Assembly (NCBI GenBank): GCA_937927975.1
Contig: CALEZT010000259.1
Coordinates: forward strand, 12,151-76,150
Direction of reading: 5' to 3'
DNA: 64,000 nt
DNA from: an uncultured Phycisphaerales bacterium
GTDB lineage: Bacteria > Planctomycetota > Phycisphaerae > Sedimentisphaerales > Anaerobacaceae
In this document: positions 17,411 to 26,137 of the stretch, in pieces
How the letters are laid out: each line of letters opens with the position of its first letter
Numbering within the stretch: the first letter of the stretch is position 1
The notes under the pieces: generated by a model
Told to the model about the DNA's origin: nothing
Seen by the model: only the letters and a program-made list of their open reading frames with translations
Database searches by the model: none
Translations under genes and position numbers: made by a program

Positions 17411-18571
17411 ATGGTCAAGAAGGTCGCCATCATCATCGAGCGAACCGACGTCGCCCTCGGCGGGGCCGAGCGGTCCATCTCCGAGGTCGCCGACGCCTTG
17501 TCGGCCCTGGGTCTGGAGGTCCATCTCCTGGCCGCCAAAGGCGCCGCCGGCGGCGCGAACACCCACATCCTTTGCCAGGACCTCCCGGGCAAACGAGTGT
17601 CCCTCGCGACGTTCGGGACCGCGATCCAGAGACATCTCGCACAGAGCCATTACGACATCGTCCACAGCGTCCTGCCCTTCGACTTCGCGGATCTGTATCA
17701 GCCGCGAGGCGGGACCTACGCCGAGGCCCTGCTGCGCAACGCGGCCAGCTACGCGAACCCACCCGTCCGGCTCTTCAAGAAGCTGACCGCGTGTGTCAAC
17801 CGCCGCCGCATGGAATTGCTGCGAGCGGAGCGTCGGCTCTGCCAGGGGTCGAAGGATCCGATGGTCGCCGCCCTGTCACAGTATGTCGTCGAGCAACTCC
17901 GTCGGCATTACGGGACCCGTCCCGAGCGCATCGTCCTGACCCTCAACGGCGTCGCCACAGACCGCAAGGTCGATCCGATCGGAGCGCAAACGCTTCGATC
18001 GCGAATCGTCAGTGCGCCGCAGAACAAATCCGTCGTATTCCTGTTCGCGGCTCACAACTTTCGTCTCAAAGGCCTGGACCGGCTCATCCAGGCTCTGGCG
18101 ATGACCGAAAGCTCCGCCCGTCTGGCCGTTGTCGGCGAGGGGAGAATCGACGGCCCCCAGCGACTGGCCCGCCGGCTCGGGGTGGAGGACCGCGTCGTCT
18201 TTCTCGGCCCGCTGAATCAGGTCCAGAACGCCATCGCGGCAGCGGATGTGGGCATCCTGCCGACCTTCTACGACCCGTCGAGCCGGTTCATTCTCGAAAC
18301 CCTCGCGGGGGGCAAACCCGTCGTCACGACCCGCTTCAACGGCGCGGCGGATCATTTCACGGATGGTCGGCACGGCATTGTCGTCGACTCGCCCTACAAT
18401 ATCCCGGCGCTGGCGGAAGCCATTCGTTATTTCACGGTCCCCGAGAATCTTCGCAAAGCCGCCCAAGCGATTGCCCAGGACAAACTGGCCGAGAAGATTT
18501 CCATCCGCCGGGTTGCCAACGAACTGCTCGGCGTGTATGAAAGAACCCAGGAAAGGAAGAAACGCCTGTGA
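17411..18571 (+). CDS. Family 4-type glycosyltransferase
   Basis: 386 residues starting directly after the kinase stop. A GT-B fold is shown by the N-terminal VAIIIERTDVALGGAERSIS, typical of LPS-core GT4 enzymes such as WaaG. The C-terminal domain has FLFAAHNFRLKGLDRLIQAL and LAVVGEGRID. ADVGILPTFYDPSSRFILE then supplies the retaining-GT glutamate of the E-x7-E region. It likely adds a sugar to the heptose core. The stop overlaps the plsY GTG start (GTGA). Confidence 0.85.
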   Translation: MVKKVAIIIERTDVALGGAERSISEVADALSALGLEVHLLAAKGAAGGANTHILCQDLPGKRVSLATFGTAIQRHLAQSHYDIVHSVLPFDFADLYQPRGGTYAEALLRNAASYANPPVRLFKKLTACVNRRRMELLRAERRLCQGSKDPMVAALSQYVVEQLRRHYGTRPERIVLTLNGVATDRKVDPIGAQTLRSRIVSAPQNKSVVFLFAAHNFRLKGLDRLIQALAMTESSARLAVVGEGRIDGPQRLARRLGVEDRVVFLGPLNQVQNAIAAADVGILPTFYDPSSRFILETLAGGKPVVTTRFNGAADHFTDGRHGIVVDSPYNIPALAEAIRYFTVPENLRKAAQAIAQDKLAEKISIRRVANELLGVYERTQERKKRL

Positions 18572-19215
18572 CATACGGGATTTTCATCGTGGTCGCGCAT
18601 CTGCTGGGCTCGGTGCCCTTCGCCTTCCTCATCGCGCGGGCCCACGGCAAAGACTTACGCACCATCGGCTCGGGGAATATCGGCGCGACGAACCTGGCGA
18701 GGGCCCTCGGTCGCAGGTGGGGCTATATCTGCTTTGCCCTCGATGTGCTCAAGGGTTTCATCCCGATGGTCGCGTTTCCGGCAGTCGCAGGCAGGCCGGA
18801 CAGTCCCGCTACGCTGGCCCTCTGGCTGACGGTCGGCATCGCGGCCATCCTTGGGCACGTATACCCGGTGACGCTGGGCTTCAAAGGCGGCAAAGGCGTC
18901 GCCACGAGCTTCGGCGTGACCCTGGGGCTCTGGCCCTACTTCACTATCCCTGGCCTGGTCGCCCTGCTCGTATGGGTAGCGGTCGTGCTGATCTGGCGGT
19001 ATGTCTCTTTGGCTTCGATCTGCGGAGCGGTCGCTTTCCCCGTTGCTCTGCTGGCCGGCATCGTGATCGTCCCGGCCTGGACCGCTTCGTCGCTCTGGCC
19101 GCTCCTGATCGCAGCGGTCGCCATCCCGACCATGGTCATCGTCCGCCACCGCGAGAACGTCAAGCGACTCATCGCCGGCACCGAAAGCAAGATCCGCGAC
19201 AAGTCCGCCAAATGA
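18568..19215 (+). CDS. plsY: Acyl-phosphate:glycerol-3-phosphate acyltransferase
   Basis: 215 residues with a GTG start that overlaps the previous stop. Five to six hydrophobic helices and the three PlsY loops are visible: GSVPFAFLIARAHGKDLR, IGSGNIGATNLARALG and GHVYPVTLGFKGGKGVATS. PlsY acylates glycerol 3-phosphate with acyl phosphate as the first step of phospholipid synthesis. Its place at the end of the LPS cluster links phospholipid and core synthesis. Confidence 0.93.
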   Translation: MTYGIFIVVAHLLGSVPFAFLIARAHGKDLRTIGSGNIGATNLARALGRRWGYICFALDVLKGFIPMVAFPAVAGRPDSPATLALWLTVGIAAILGHVYPVTLGFKGGKGVATSFGVTLGLWPYFTIPGLVALLVWVAVVLIWRYVSLASICGAVAFPVALLAGIVIVPAWTASSLWPLLIAAVAIPTMVIVRHRENVKRLIAGTESKIRDKSAK

Positions 19216-19280
19216 CATCGCAAAATGGCGAATAAGATCGCGGGTTTGCTCGGCCTGGGCAAAAATCCCTTGTGAAATCC

Positions 19281-19308
19281 TTGTATTCATCCGACCCCCG
19301 GCTATGAT
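19281..19308 (+). promoter_or_regulatory. Probable promoter of the four-repeat secreted protein
   Basis: TTGTAT at 19281-19286 and TATGAT at 19303-19308 are 16 bases apart, leaving an untranslated leader of about 110 bases before the ATG at 19425. It lies just after plsY and would start a new transcript. Confidence 0.45.
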
Positions 19309-19424
19309 GGATTTCGGTTTGGCGGTATCCAGAGAGAATGTCGTGCGTTGCCTGCGGGGGCAATTGTCACCCGAGAGACAGACGTAGGTGCCGTCGAGAC
19401 AACATCATTTTAGGAGGACATGTC

Positions 19425-20717
19425 ATGCGTCAGGCGAGAAACCACAGAAATGCGACCGGACACCTGCTTGCGATTCTCGGCTTTGTGCTGGTGCTGGGCA
19501 TACCGCAGGCGTATGCCGCCGAGGACATCACAGGCGATTGGGACATGGCGATGGAGTTCGGCGGGCGGCAGAGCTTCGCCACGCTAACCGTCGCGAAGAA
19601 GGCCGACGGGACCTACTCCGGCAAATGGGGCCGGGAGGATCTGTCCAATGTCAAGTTCGATGGCCAGAAGCTCACCTTCGTACGGACCGTCCGCTGGGGG
19701 GACAACGAGTTCACGCTCGACTACGCCGGCGCTCTGAAAGACGGCAAACTGACCGGCACGCTGTCCAGCGACAACGGCGACTTCCCCGCCAACGGCACGA
19801 AGATCAAGCCCAAGGCGCCTCCCCTCGGCGTGTGGGACCTGTCCTATGCGATCGGCGATCGCGACGTCACCGCCAAGCTGATCGTCTCCGAGAAGCCCGA
19901 CGGCAAACTGGACGCCAAGTGGGACAGCCAGATGGGCGAGAGCACGATCGCCAACGTCAAGATCGACGGCGCCAAGATCACCTTCGATCGGACGGTGAAG
20001 TTCAATGATCGCGAGTTCAAGATGGCCTTCGAGGGCGTTGCCCAGGGCGACAAGCTGACCGGCGCCTCCAAGAGCGACATGGGCGACATCCCGGTCGCCG
20101 GCACGCGCGTGGGCGCCGCGGTCATCGGCAAGTGGGAGCTGACGACCGAGAGCGAGCAGGGAGCCAGGCAATCGATGCTGACGGTGTACCCCGACCTGAC
20201 CGCCCGCCAGGAGTTCTTCGGCGGCGAAAGCCCTGTCAAGAACTTCAAGTTTGAAGGCGACCAGATGACCTACGCACTGGAACTGGGCTTCGGCGATCAG
20301 ACCTTCGTCATCGACTACAAGCTCAAGGTCCAGAACGGCGTCCTCACCGGGCAGAGCAGTTCCGAGCGGGGCACCAACGCCATCAAAGGCAAGAAGATGC
20401 AGGAGGCCTCGCCCGCTGCCGCCGCATCGGGCGCCGTCGGCAAATGGGAGTTCACACGCGAGACCCAGCAGGGAACGCGGACCAGCACGCTGACGATCAA
20501 GCCGGACATGACCGGCGCCTACACGATGCGGGACGAAGAGACGCCGGTCTCGGACCTGAAAGTCAACGGCAACGACGTGACCTTCACGATCACGCGGACC
20601 TTCAACGACCGGGAATTCAAGATGGAGTTCAAAGGCAAGGTCGAGGGCGACACGCTGAAAGGCGCGTTCATCACGGGCCAGGGCGAACGCGAAGCCGTGG
20701 GCAAGAGAGCGAAATGA
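19425..20717 (+). CDS. Secreted protein with four tandem beta repeats
   Basis: 430 residues from the ATG at 19425, behind a strong AGGAGGA site. A signal peptide ends near IPQAYAAED. The rest is four copies of a 90-100-residue unit, each opening G-x-W-[DE]-[LFM] (GDWDMAME, GVWDLSYA, GKWELTTE, GKWEFTRE) and containing strand words such as DREFKMAFEG / DREFKMEFKG, then ending with KLTG..D.GD or similar. Such G-K-W repeats look like lipocalin-type or small beta-barrel units. It is probably periplasmic or surface-bound; no enzyme motif is visible. Repeats 2 and 4 share the most wording. Confidence 0.75.
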   Translation: MRQARNHRNATGHLLAILGFVLVLGIPQAYAAEDITGDWDMAMEFGGRQSFATLTVAKKADGTYSGKWGREDLSNVKFDGQKLTFVRTVRWGDNEFTLDYAGALKDGKLTGTLSSDNGDFPANGTKIKPKAPPLGVWDLSYAIGDRDVTAKLIVSEKPDGKLDAKWDSQMGESTIANVKIDGAKITFDRTVKFNDREFKMAFEGVAQGDKLTGASKSDMGDIPVAGTRVGAAVIGKWELTTESEQGARQSMLTVYPDLTARQEFFGGESPVKNFKFEGDQMTYALELGFGDQTFVIDYKLKVQNGVLTGQSSSERGTNAIKGKKMQEASPAAAASGAVGKWEFTRETQQGTRTSTLTIKPDMTGAYTMRDEETPVSDLKVNGNDVTFTITRTFNDREFKMEFKGKVEGDTLKGAFITGQGEREAVGKRAK

Positions 20718-20752
20718 TCATCGACTATCGATGATTGACAATTGATGATTTG
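20716..20752. repeat. ATGATTGACAATTGATGATT stutter
   Basis: Starting at the stop codon of the preceding gene, ATCATCGA/TCGATGAT arms and ATTGA/TGATGATT words form a short AT-rich stutter, followed by a GACGCC-GGTC-GGCGTC hairpin at about 20753-20768. Confidence 0.5.
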
Positions 20753-20834
20753 ACGCCGGTCGGCGTCGTGGCTGTCTCAAGCAGTCCCGGCGCCGGCCGG
20801 TTGCTCTTGGGCGAATGAAGATCAGATCGCGTCT

Positions 20835-20935
20835 TCTGTCATCCTGAGCGACAGCGAAGGATCTGGCTCACGACACTAACCGGTGCACGCCATGGTGCCC
20901 ACGCCGGATGCTTCACTGCGTTCAGCATGACAGAG
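20835..20935. repeat. TCATCCTGAGCG palindromic repeat element
   Basis: The left arm TCTGTCATCCTGAGCG (20835 on) with CAGCGAAGGATC pairs imperfectly with GGATGCTTCACTGCG and TTCAGCATGACAGA (to 20935). Related copies lie at 33171-33298, 47782-47930 and 50345-50504. This word is common in intergenic repeats of several phyla. It fills the 270-base gap after the four-repeat gene. Confidence 0.75.
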
Positions 20936-20988
20936 GCCGGTCACAGGTCACAACATCTGGTCGCACGCCGGAGAAAAGAGAAGTCGAG

Positions 20989-21333
20989 TCAGGCGCCCGA
21001 CAGCGGGACCAGGCAGAGGAAACGCAGGGTCGAGTCGCTGGTGTTCTGGAAGCAGTGCAGGTCGTTGCCGGGGACGAAGACGACGTCCTCTTTCGAGATC
21101 GAATGGTTCTGGCCTTCGTGGACGAAGACGCCGGAGCCTTCGACGATGAAGACCTCGTGCTCGTGCGGATGGCGGTGCAGAGGGGTGTTGCCGCCGGGCT
21201 CGAGCTCGAACATCCGCATCGCGAACGTCGGGGCGCCGTCGTCCTTGGAGATCAGGACGCGGACCCCTACCCCCTTGGCTCCTTCGACGTTCACAGGCTT
21301 CTTCGCTACGTTGATGCTCTTGGCGACCTTCAT
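20989..21333 (-). CDS. Small cupin-2 domain protein
   Basis: 114 residues, one cupin barrel. Metal ligands are visible as PLHRHPHEHEVFIVEG (His53, His55, His57/59, Glu60) and the second-motif His93 in PGNDLHCFQN. These single-domain cupins include dioxygenases and sugar-binding regulators; the substrate cannot be told. It lies 18 bases downstream of gatB on the same strand and is probably the last gene of that operon. Confidence 0.8.
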   Translation of the reverse strand: MKVAKSINVAKKPVNVEGAKGVGVRVLISKDDGAPTFAMRMFELEPGGNTPLHRHPHEHEVFIVEGSGVFVHEGQNHSISKEDVVFVPGNDLHCFQNTSDSTLRFLCLVPLSGA

Positions 21334-21351
21334 GGAGTCTCCCTTTCGATC

Positions 21352-22818
21352 CTACGAGCCCAGCTTCTTGCCCAGCAGCTCGGCCACGATTTTCGGATTG
21401 GCCTGGCCCCTGGTTTTCTGCATCACCTGGCCCATGAGGAAGCCCCTGGCCTTCTGGGCTTTCTTGCCGTTGGTGGTGATCTCCTTGACCGATGCCTCAT
21501 TCTCCGCAAGGACCTGATCCAGTATCCGTTCGAGTTCGCCCACGTCGCTCTTCTGGATCAGGTTCAATTCCTGCGCCAAAGCCTCGGGCTTCTTGCCTGT
21601 CTCGACCATCGCAGTCAGGATCGTATTGCCCGCCGAGGCGCTGATCGTCCCGGCCTCGATCATCTTGGCCAGATCCGCGACGCCGACAGGCTCCAACCCC
21701 AGACCCGCCAGGTCGCATCCGCGGTCCTTGGCCAGCTTGAGACCCAACTGCGTGAGCAGGTTGCAGACCCGCTTGGCCGAGGCGCCCAGCTTCACCGCCT
21801 GCTCGAAGAAATCGGCGGTTGAGCGGTCCGCGGTCAGGACTCCCGCGTCGTACGCGCTCAGGCCGTACTCCTGCACGTAGCGAACCTCCCGCTGCACAGG
21901 GAGCTCGCACAGCCGCGAGCGGACCTTCGCCAACCATGGCTCAGAAGGCACCACCGGCACGAGGTCCGGGTCGGGAAAGTAGCGATAGTCGTGGGCCTCT
22001 TCCTTCTCCCGCTGGAGAACCGTGACTTCGTTCACATCGTCCCAGCCGCGAGTGGACTTGTTGCCCATCTGCATCGTCCGACCGGTCTCGAGGAAGTCGT
22101 CGAGCTGCCTCTGCACTTCGTAGGCGACGCTCCGCTCCAGGGCCCGGAAGCTGTTGAGATTCTTGACCTCCGCGATCGGGGTCTTGAACTGCCGGCCGCT
22201 CCGCTCGATGACCAGGTTCACGTTGGGCTCGAACCGCATGTGGCCCTTCTGCATGTCGGCCTCGGAGACCCCGAGGTACCGCACGATCCGCTGCAATTCG
22301 ACCGCCAGTGCCCGCACCTGCTCGGCGCTGTTCAAATCGGGCTCAGTGACGATCTCCAGCAGAGGCGTCCCCGCGCGGTTGAGGTCCACCTGGGAGTGGT
22401 AGCCAGCGGTGTGGAGGTTCTTGCCCGCGTCTTCCTCCAAGTGGGCCCGGCGGATGCGGATTCGCTTGGTCTTGCCGCCGTCGAGGGGGATCTCGATGAA
22501 GCCGGGACCGCCCAGTGGCAGATCGTACTGGCTGATCTGGTAGTTCTTAGGCAGGTCGGGATAGTAGTAGCTCTTGCGGTCCCACTTCGTGAAGCCCGCG
22601 ATTTCGCAGTTGAGGGCCATCGCCGCCAGGATCGCGTGCTCGACCGCCTGCTCGTTCATCACCGGCAGCGCGCCCGGCAACCCCAGACACACCGGACACA
22701 CCCGGCTGTTGGCCTCTTCCCCGAAGCCCAGCGCGCAGCCGCAGAACATTTTCGTCCGCGTGTTGAGCTGCACGTGGATCTCCAGGCCCACGATGATTTT
22801 GTAAGTCAAGTCGCTCAT
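21352..22818 (-). CDS. gatB: Asp-tRNA(Asn)/Glu-tRNA(Gln) amidotransferase subunit B
   Basis: 488 residues, standard length. GLEIHVQLNTRTKMFCGC, VCPVCLGLPGALPVMN, KNYQISQYDLPLG and LNRAGTPLLEIVTEPD are GatB signatures, and the C-terminal YqeY-like helical tail ends RGQANPKIVAELLGKKL. The subunit phosphorylates the mischarged tRNA and passes it to the ammonia made by GatA. It starts 6 bases after the gatA stop. Confidence 0.96.
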   Translation of the reverse strand: MSDLTYKIIVGLEIHVQLNTRTKMFCGCALGFGEEANSRVCPVCLGLPGALPVMNEQAVEHAILAAMALNCEIAGFTKWDRKSYYYPDLPKNYQISQYDLPLGGPGFIEIPLDGGKTKRIRIRRAHLEEDAGKNLHTAGYHSQVDLNRAGTPLLEIVTEPDLNSAEQVRALAVELQRIVRYLGVSEADMQKGHMRFEPNVNLVIERSGRQFKTPIAEVKNLNSFRALERSVAYEVQRQLDDFLETGRTMQMGNKSTRGWDDVNEVTVLQREKEEAHDYRYFPDPDLVPVVPSEPWLAKVRSRLCELPVQREVRYVQEYGLSAYDAGVLTADRSTADFFEQAVKLGASAKRVCNLLTQLGLKLAKDRGCDLAGLGLEPVGVADLAKMIEAGTISASAGNTILTAMVETGKKPEALAQELNLIQKSDVGELERILDQVLAENEASVKEITTNGKKAQKARGFLMGQVMQKTRGQANPKIVAELLGKKLGS

Positions 22819-22824
22819 AGATCG

Positions 22825-24297
22825 TCATCCAGCCAGGGCCGGCTTCCTCGCATGCCAATCCGTTCGCGCCTCGTGCATCCGGGCGATCCGCAGGAGTTTC
22901 GCCTCGCTGAAGGCGGGCCCGACCACCTGCAGGCCGATCGGCATACCGGCGTCGTCGAAACCGCACGGGACGCTGAGCCCGGGGATGCCCGCGAGGTTCA
23001 GCGCGACTGTGTAGATGTCCGCCAGGTACATCTTGAGCGGATCGTCGGTCTTTTCCCCGATCCGGAACGCCGTCATCGGCGCCACCGGCATCATCATGCA
23101 GTCGCACCGCTCGAAAGCACGGACAAAATCGCCTCGGATCAGGTTCCGCACCTTGAGGGCCTTGAGATAATATGCGTCGTAATAGCCGCTCGACAGCGCG
23201 TAGGTCCCGAGCATGATCCGACGCTTGACCTCTTTGCCCAGGGCCTCCTCACGCGACTTGGAATACACCTCGACGTAGTCGGCGGGGTCCTTCGTGCGAT
23301 GGCCATAGTGGACGCCGTCGTAGCGGGCCAGATTGCTCGACGCCTCGGCGGTCGCGATGACATAGTAGGCCGCGATGGCGTAATCCAGGTGTGGCATCGC
23401 CAGCTCGACGATCTGTGCCCCCGCCCGGCGATACCCATCGATCGCCTCGTCGATCGCCTGACGGACCGCAGGGTCCGCGCCGGCGTTGAAAGCGGAGGCA
23501 ACGCCGATCCGCAACCGCTCGACGGGCTCGTTCAGCTTCGACAGGTAGTCTTCCACAGGGGCGATCTCTTCGCTGACGCTCGTGCTGTCGCACGGATCGT
23601 GCCCCGCGATCACCTGGAGCATCAGGGCAGCGTCCGCAACCGACTGCGTGATAGGCCCGACCTGGTCGAGGCTGGAGCCGTAGGCGACGAGGCCGTAGCG
23701 GGAGACCCGTCCGTAGGTGGGCTTGAGTCCGACGACGCCGCAGAAGCTGGCGGGCTGGCGGATCGAACCGCCTGTGTCGGAGCCCAGAGCGACGGAGCAC
23801 AGCCTCGCGGCCACCGCAGCAGCCGAGCCCCCGCTGCTGCCGCCGGGGACGCGCGAGGTGTCCCACGGATTGACGGTCTTCTTGAAACCCGAGTTCTCGG
23901 TGCTGGAACCCATCGCGAACTCGTCCATGTTGGTCTTGCCGACAATGACCGCGTCGGCAGCCAGGAGCTTGCGGATGACCGTGGCGTCGTACGGTGCGTG
24001 GAAGTTTTCCAGGACCCGCGAGCCGCAGGTCGTCGCGCCGAAGCGGGTGCACAGCACGTCTTTGACCGCGAGCGGCACTCCGGCCAAGGGACCGACCTTC
24101 TCACCGCCGGCGATTCGGCGATCCACCGCCTGCGCCGCCTCCAACGCGCTCTCGCGGAAAACTGCAAGATACGCCCCGACCGTGGGGTCGAGCCGTTCGA
24201 TCCGATCCAGAAACGCCCTGGCCGCCTCGACGCTGCCGATCTTGCCGGCGGCGATCCCGTCCCGCAACTCCAACGTTGTCAGTTCGTGCAAAGACAT
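22825..24297 (-). CDS. gatA: Asp-tRNA(Asn)/Glu-tRNA(Gln) amidotransferase subunit A
   Basis: 490 residues from the ATG at 24297 ([18 protein letters not shown]). The amidase Ser-cisSer-Lys triad stands at Lys79 (PLAVKDVL), Ser154 ([14 protein letters not shown]) and Ser178 ([12 protein letters not shown]), the same numbers as in the Staphylococcus aureus enzyme. It releases ammonia from glutamine for transamidation of Glu-tRNA(Gln) or Asp-tRNA(Asn). The open frame continues upstream but is overlapped by the esterase gene, so the internal ATG is right. Confidence 0.96.
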   Translation of the reverse strand: MSLHELTTLELRDGIAAGKIGSVEAARAFLDRIERLDPTVGAYLAVFRESALEAAQAVDRRIAGGEKVGPLAGVPLAVKDVLCTRFGATTCGSRVLENFHAPYDATVIRKLLAADAVIVGKTNMDEFAMGSSTENSGFKKTVNPWDTSRVPGGSSGGSAAAVAARLCSVALGSDTGGSIRQPASFCGVVGLKPTYGRVSRYGLVAYGSSLDQVGPITQSVADAALMLQVIAGHDPCDSTSVSEEIAPVEDYLSKLNEPVERLRIGVASAFNAGADPAVRQAIDEAIDGYRRAGAQIVELAMPHLDYAIAAYYVIATAEASSNLARYDGVHYGHRTKDPADYVEVYSKSREEALGKEVKRRIMLGTYALSSGYYDAYYLKALKVRNLIRGDFVRAFERCDCMMMPVAPMTAFRIGEKTDDPLKMYLADIYTVALNLAGIPGLSVPCGFDDAGMPIGLQVVGPAFSEAKLLRIARMHEARTDWHARKPALAG

Positions 24298-24305
24298 AGC
24301 GGCAG

Positions 24306-25055
24306 CTACTTGGCCTCCCCGGCCCTGCGCTGGCTCAGGAGCCATTCGTAAAGCTTCGGATTGTTGTAGGTCTCGGTCCAGGAGTCGTGGTTCGCTTCGG
24401 GGTAGACCGTGAACTGCACGTTGCCGCCTGCACGTTTCAGCGAGTCGACCATCTCCTGCGACTCGCGGAGCGGAACGACGCTGTCCTTGGCGCCGTGGAA
24501 CGCCCAAACCGGCACGTTCTTGAGCCGCTCGGCCAGGAACCACTCTCCGCCCCCGCAGATGGGCACAACCGCGGCGAACCGGTTCGGATACCGGCACCCC
24601 ATCGCCCACGACCCGAACCCGCCCATGCTCAGGCCGGTCAGGTAGACCCGGTTGACATCCACGGCGTACCTGGCCTGCACGTCATCCAGAAGAGCCATCA
24701 ACGCGTCGATCTGCTCGGTCCACCAACTTCCCGCCGGGCATTGCGGCGAGACGACGATGAAGGGCAGCTCCTTGCCCTGCTCGATCAGCTTGGGGGGACC
24801 ATGCACCTTGACCTTGTTGATGTCGCTTCCCCGCTCGCCTGCGCCGTGGAGGAACAGCACCAAAGGCCACTTCTGGTCCTTGTTGTCGCCATAGCCCTTG
24901 GGCAGGTGGAGCAGATACTTGAGCTCCACAGTCTTGGTGATCTCCTTCTGAAACACCTGCTCGCTCTGCCCCCCGGCCGCCATGGAGCGTTCCGTCATAC
25001 CGCAAATCCCCCCCAGAACCGTCAACACCAGAGCTGCCGACCTGAAGAACCGCAT
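24306..25055 (-). CDS. Secreted alpha/beta-hydrolase (prolyl-oligopeptidase-like esterase)
   Basis: 249 residues from the ATG at 25055 (AAGGAG eight bases upstream). A signal peptide covers about the first 25 residues. The fold is alpha/beta-hydrolase: [14 protein letters not shown] (oxyanion loop), the nucleophile in [15 protein letters not shown], an acid around [12 protein letters not shown] and the catalytic histidine in [13 protein letters not shown]. This matches the poly(3-hydroxybutyrate) depolymerase / LpqC-like group of small esterases. It is placed between gatC and gatA, an odd spot for an exported enzyme, and the operon spacing is tight (8 bases to gatA). Confidence 0.8.
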   Translation of the reverse strand: MRFFRSAALVLTVLGGICGMTERSMAAGGQSEQVFQKEITKTVELKYLLHLPKGYGDNKDQKWPLVLFLHGAGERGSDINKVKVHGPPKLIEQGKELPFIVVSPQCPAGSWWTEQIDALMALLDDVQARYAVDVNRVYLTGLSMGGFGSWAMGCRYPNRFAAVVPICGGGEWFLAERLKNVPVWAFHGAKDSVVPLRESQEMVDSLKRAGGNVQFTVYPEANHDSWTETYNNPKLYEWLLSQRRAGEAK

Positions 25056-25106
25056 CCTCATTTCTCCTTCCACAGCGCCACTGCGGCGCCGAACACCTGA
25101 ACTTGC

Positions 25107-25412
25107 CTACGCAGATCCCTCTTCCAGGATCTTGGGGACTTTGAAGAAAGGCCCGTCGCTGTCGGGCGCGTTGGACAGGGTCAGCTCGGTCCCCAGGGAG
25201 GGGCGAACCTCGTCGGGCCTCAGGACATTGCTGATGGGCAGGCAGTGGGCCAGCGGCTCGACCGATGCGGTGTCCAACTCGTTCATCTTCTCGACGTAAC
25301 CGAGGATGGCCCCGAGCTGGCCGGTGAACTCCTCGATCTCCGCCTCCGTCAGCGCAAGGCGGGCCAGTTTCGCGACCTTCCGCACCTGCTCTGCATCCAT
25401 CCGCTCTTGCAT
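25107..25412 (-). CDS. gatC: Asp-tRNA(Asn)/Glu-tRNA(Gln) amidotransferase subunit C
   Basis: 101 residues, normal size. DAEQVRKVAKLARLALTE, the helical LGAILGYVEKMNELDT, and VRPSLGTELTLSNAP with a C-terminal GPFFKVPKIL are GatC hallmarks. It stabilises GatA and links it to GatB. It is the promoter-proximal gene of gatC-esterase-gatA-gatB-cupin. A second in-frame ATG at 25400 is possible. Confidence 0.93.
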   Translation of the reverse strand: MQERMDAEQVRKVAKLARLALTEAEIEEFTGQLGAILGYVEKMNELDTASVEPLAHCLPISNVLRPDEVRPSLGTELTLSNAPDSDGPFFKVPKILEEGSA

Positions 25413-25475
25413 GCGTCCAACCTAAAGAAAAAGCGAGGCACTATCGCGCCCCGCTGGGAAAGGACGACCGTCGGG

Positions 25476-25512
25476 ATACTGAGATTTGAGATCTCAGACC
25501 TGAGATCTCACA
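25476..25512. repeat. GAGATCTCA stutter palindrome between rpmB and gatC
   Basis: TGAGATTTGAGATCTCA at about 25480-25496 and CTGAGATCTCA at 25500-25510 make an internally palindromic AT-rich stutter immediately before the rpmB stop (minus strand). Confidence 0.6.
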
Positions 25513-25518
25513 AGGGGC

Positions 25519-25782
25519 TCAGCTTGCCTTCTCGGCAGCCTTGTACGTGCGTTTGAGAGGCTTGCGAATCAGGCCCATGCGAATGGCCTTGGCCGAAACG
25601 CGAATCCGACAGACCTTGCCGTCGATGAGGGCGCGAACCTTCTGAATGTTCGGCTTGAACTTCCGACGGGTGATCCCGGTGACCTTCTTGCCGACGCCGC
25701 CGAGACGCTTGGCCTTGCCGCGCCGGGTGATGCTGTTCCCGAAAATTGTCTTCTTGCCCGTAAAGGGACATTCTCTCGACAT
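25519..25782 (-). CDS. rpmB: 50S ribosomal protein L28
   Basis: 87 residues from the ATG at 25782, the second possible start; an upstream TTG would add only two residues. SRECPFTGKKTIFGNSITRR followed by KRLGGVGKKVTGITRRKFKPN and the basic C-terminal KAIRMGLIRKPLKRTYK are typical L28 words. A cysteine-pair zinc knuckle is absent (single Cys5). It has its own promoter at 25877-25904. Confidence 0.95.
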   Translation of the reverse strand: MSRECPFTGKKTIFGNSITRRGKAKRLGGVGKKVTGITRRKFKPNIQKVRALIDGKVCRIRVSAKAIRMGLIRKPLKRTYKAAEKAS

Positions 25783-25876
25783 AACCAAACTCCCTGACTA
25801 TTCCTACACCACTTCACCGGTCGAAACCGGCTTGAGATCAACAATAGCGCGTCCCGGCGGGACACAAGAACACAGT

Positions 25877-25904
25877 ATTGTAACAACTCTTGCCGCCTTT
25901 GCAA
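25877..25904 (-). promoter_or_regulatory. Promoter of rpmB
   Basis: On the minus strand TTGCAA (25904-25899) and TACAAT (25882-25877) are 16 bases apart, giving a leader of about 90 bases. The 25783-26137 gap otherwise holds a TCCCGGCGGGA palindrome near 25850 and clearly lower-GC sequence; no further gene is seen there. Confidence 0.65.
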
Positions 25905-26137
25905 GAAGCCTGTGTCGGAAAAACGGCAAAAATCAACACCCCATTACGGTACCAAGACAATGCTCGATTTACCGGAACTCTGCGGGACGAATACCGTGGT
26001 GATGCGACAGGCTTGCCTGGAACCACGAAACGTATTAAACCCTTTTCCTACAGTAACTTACGATGCATCCCGGGCGAGATACAACGCTAGTGCGGGATCG
26101 GTATCGGCACATCCCTCGCTGGAAGGGCGACGCAGCG

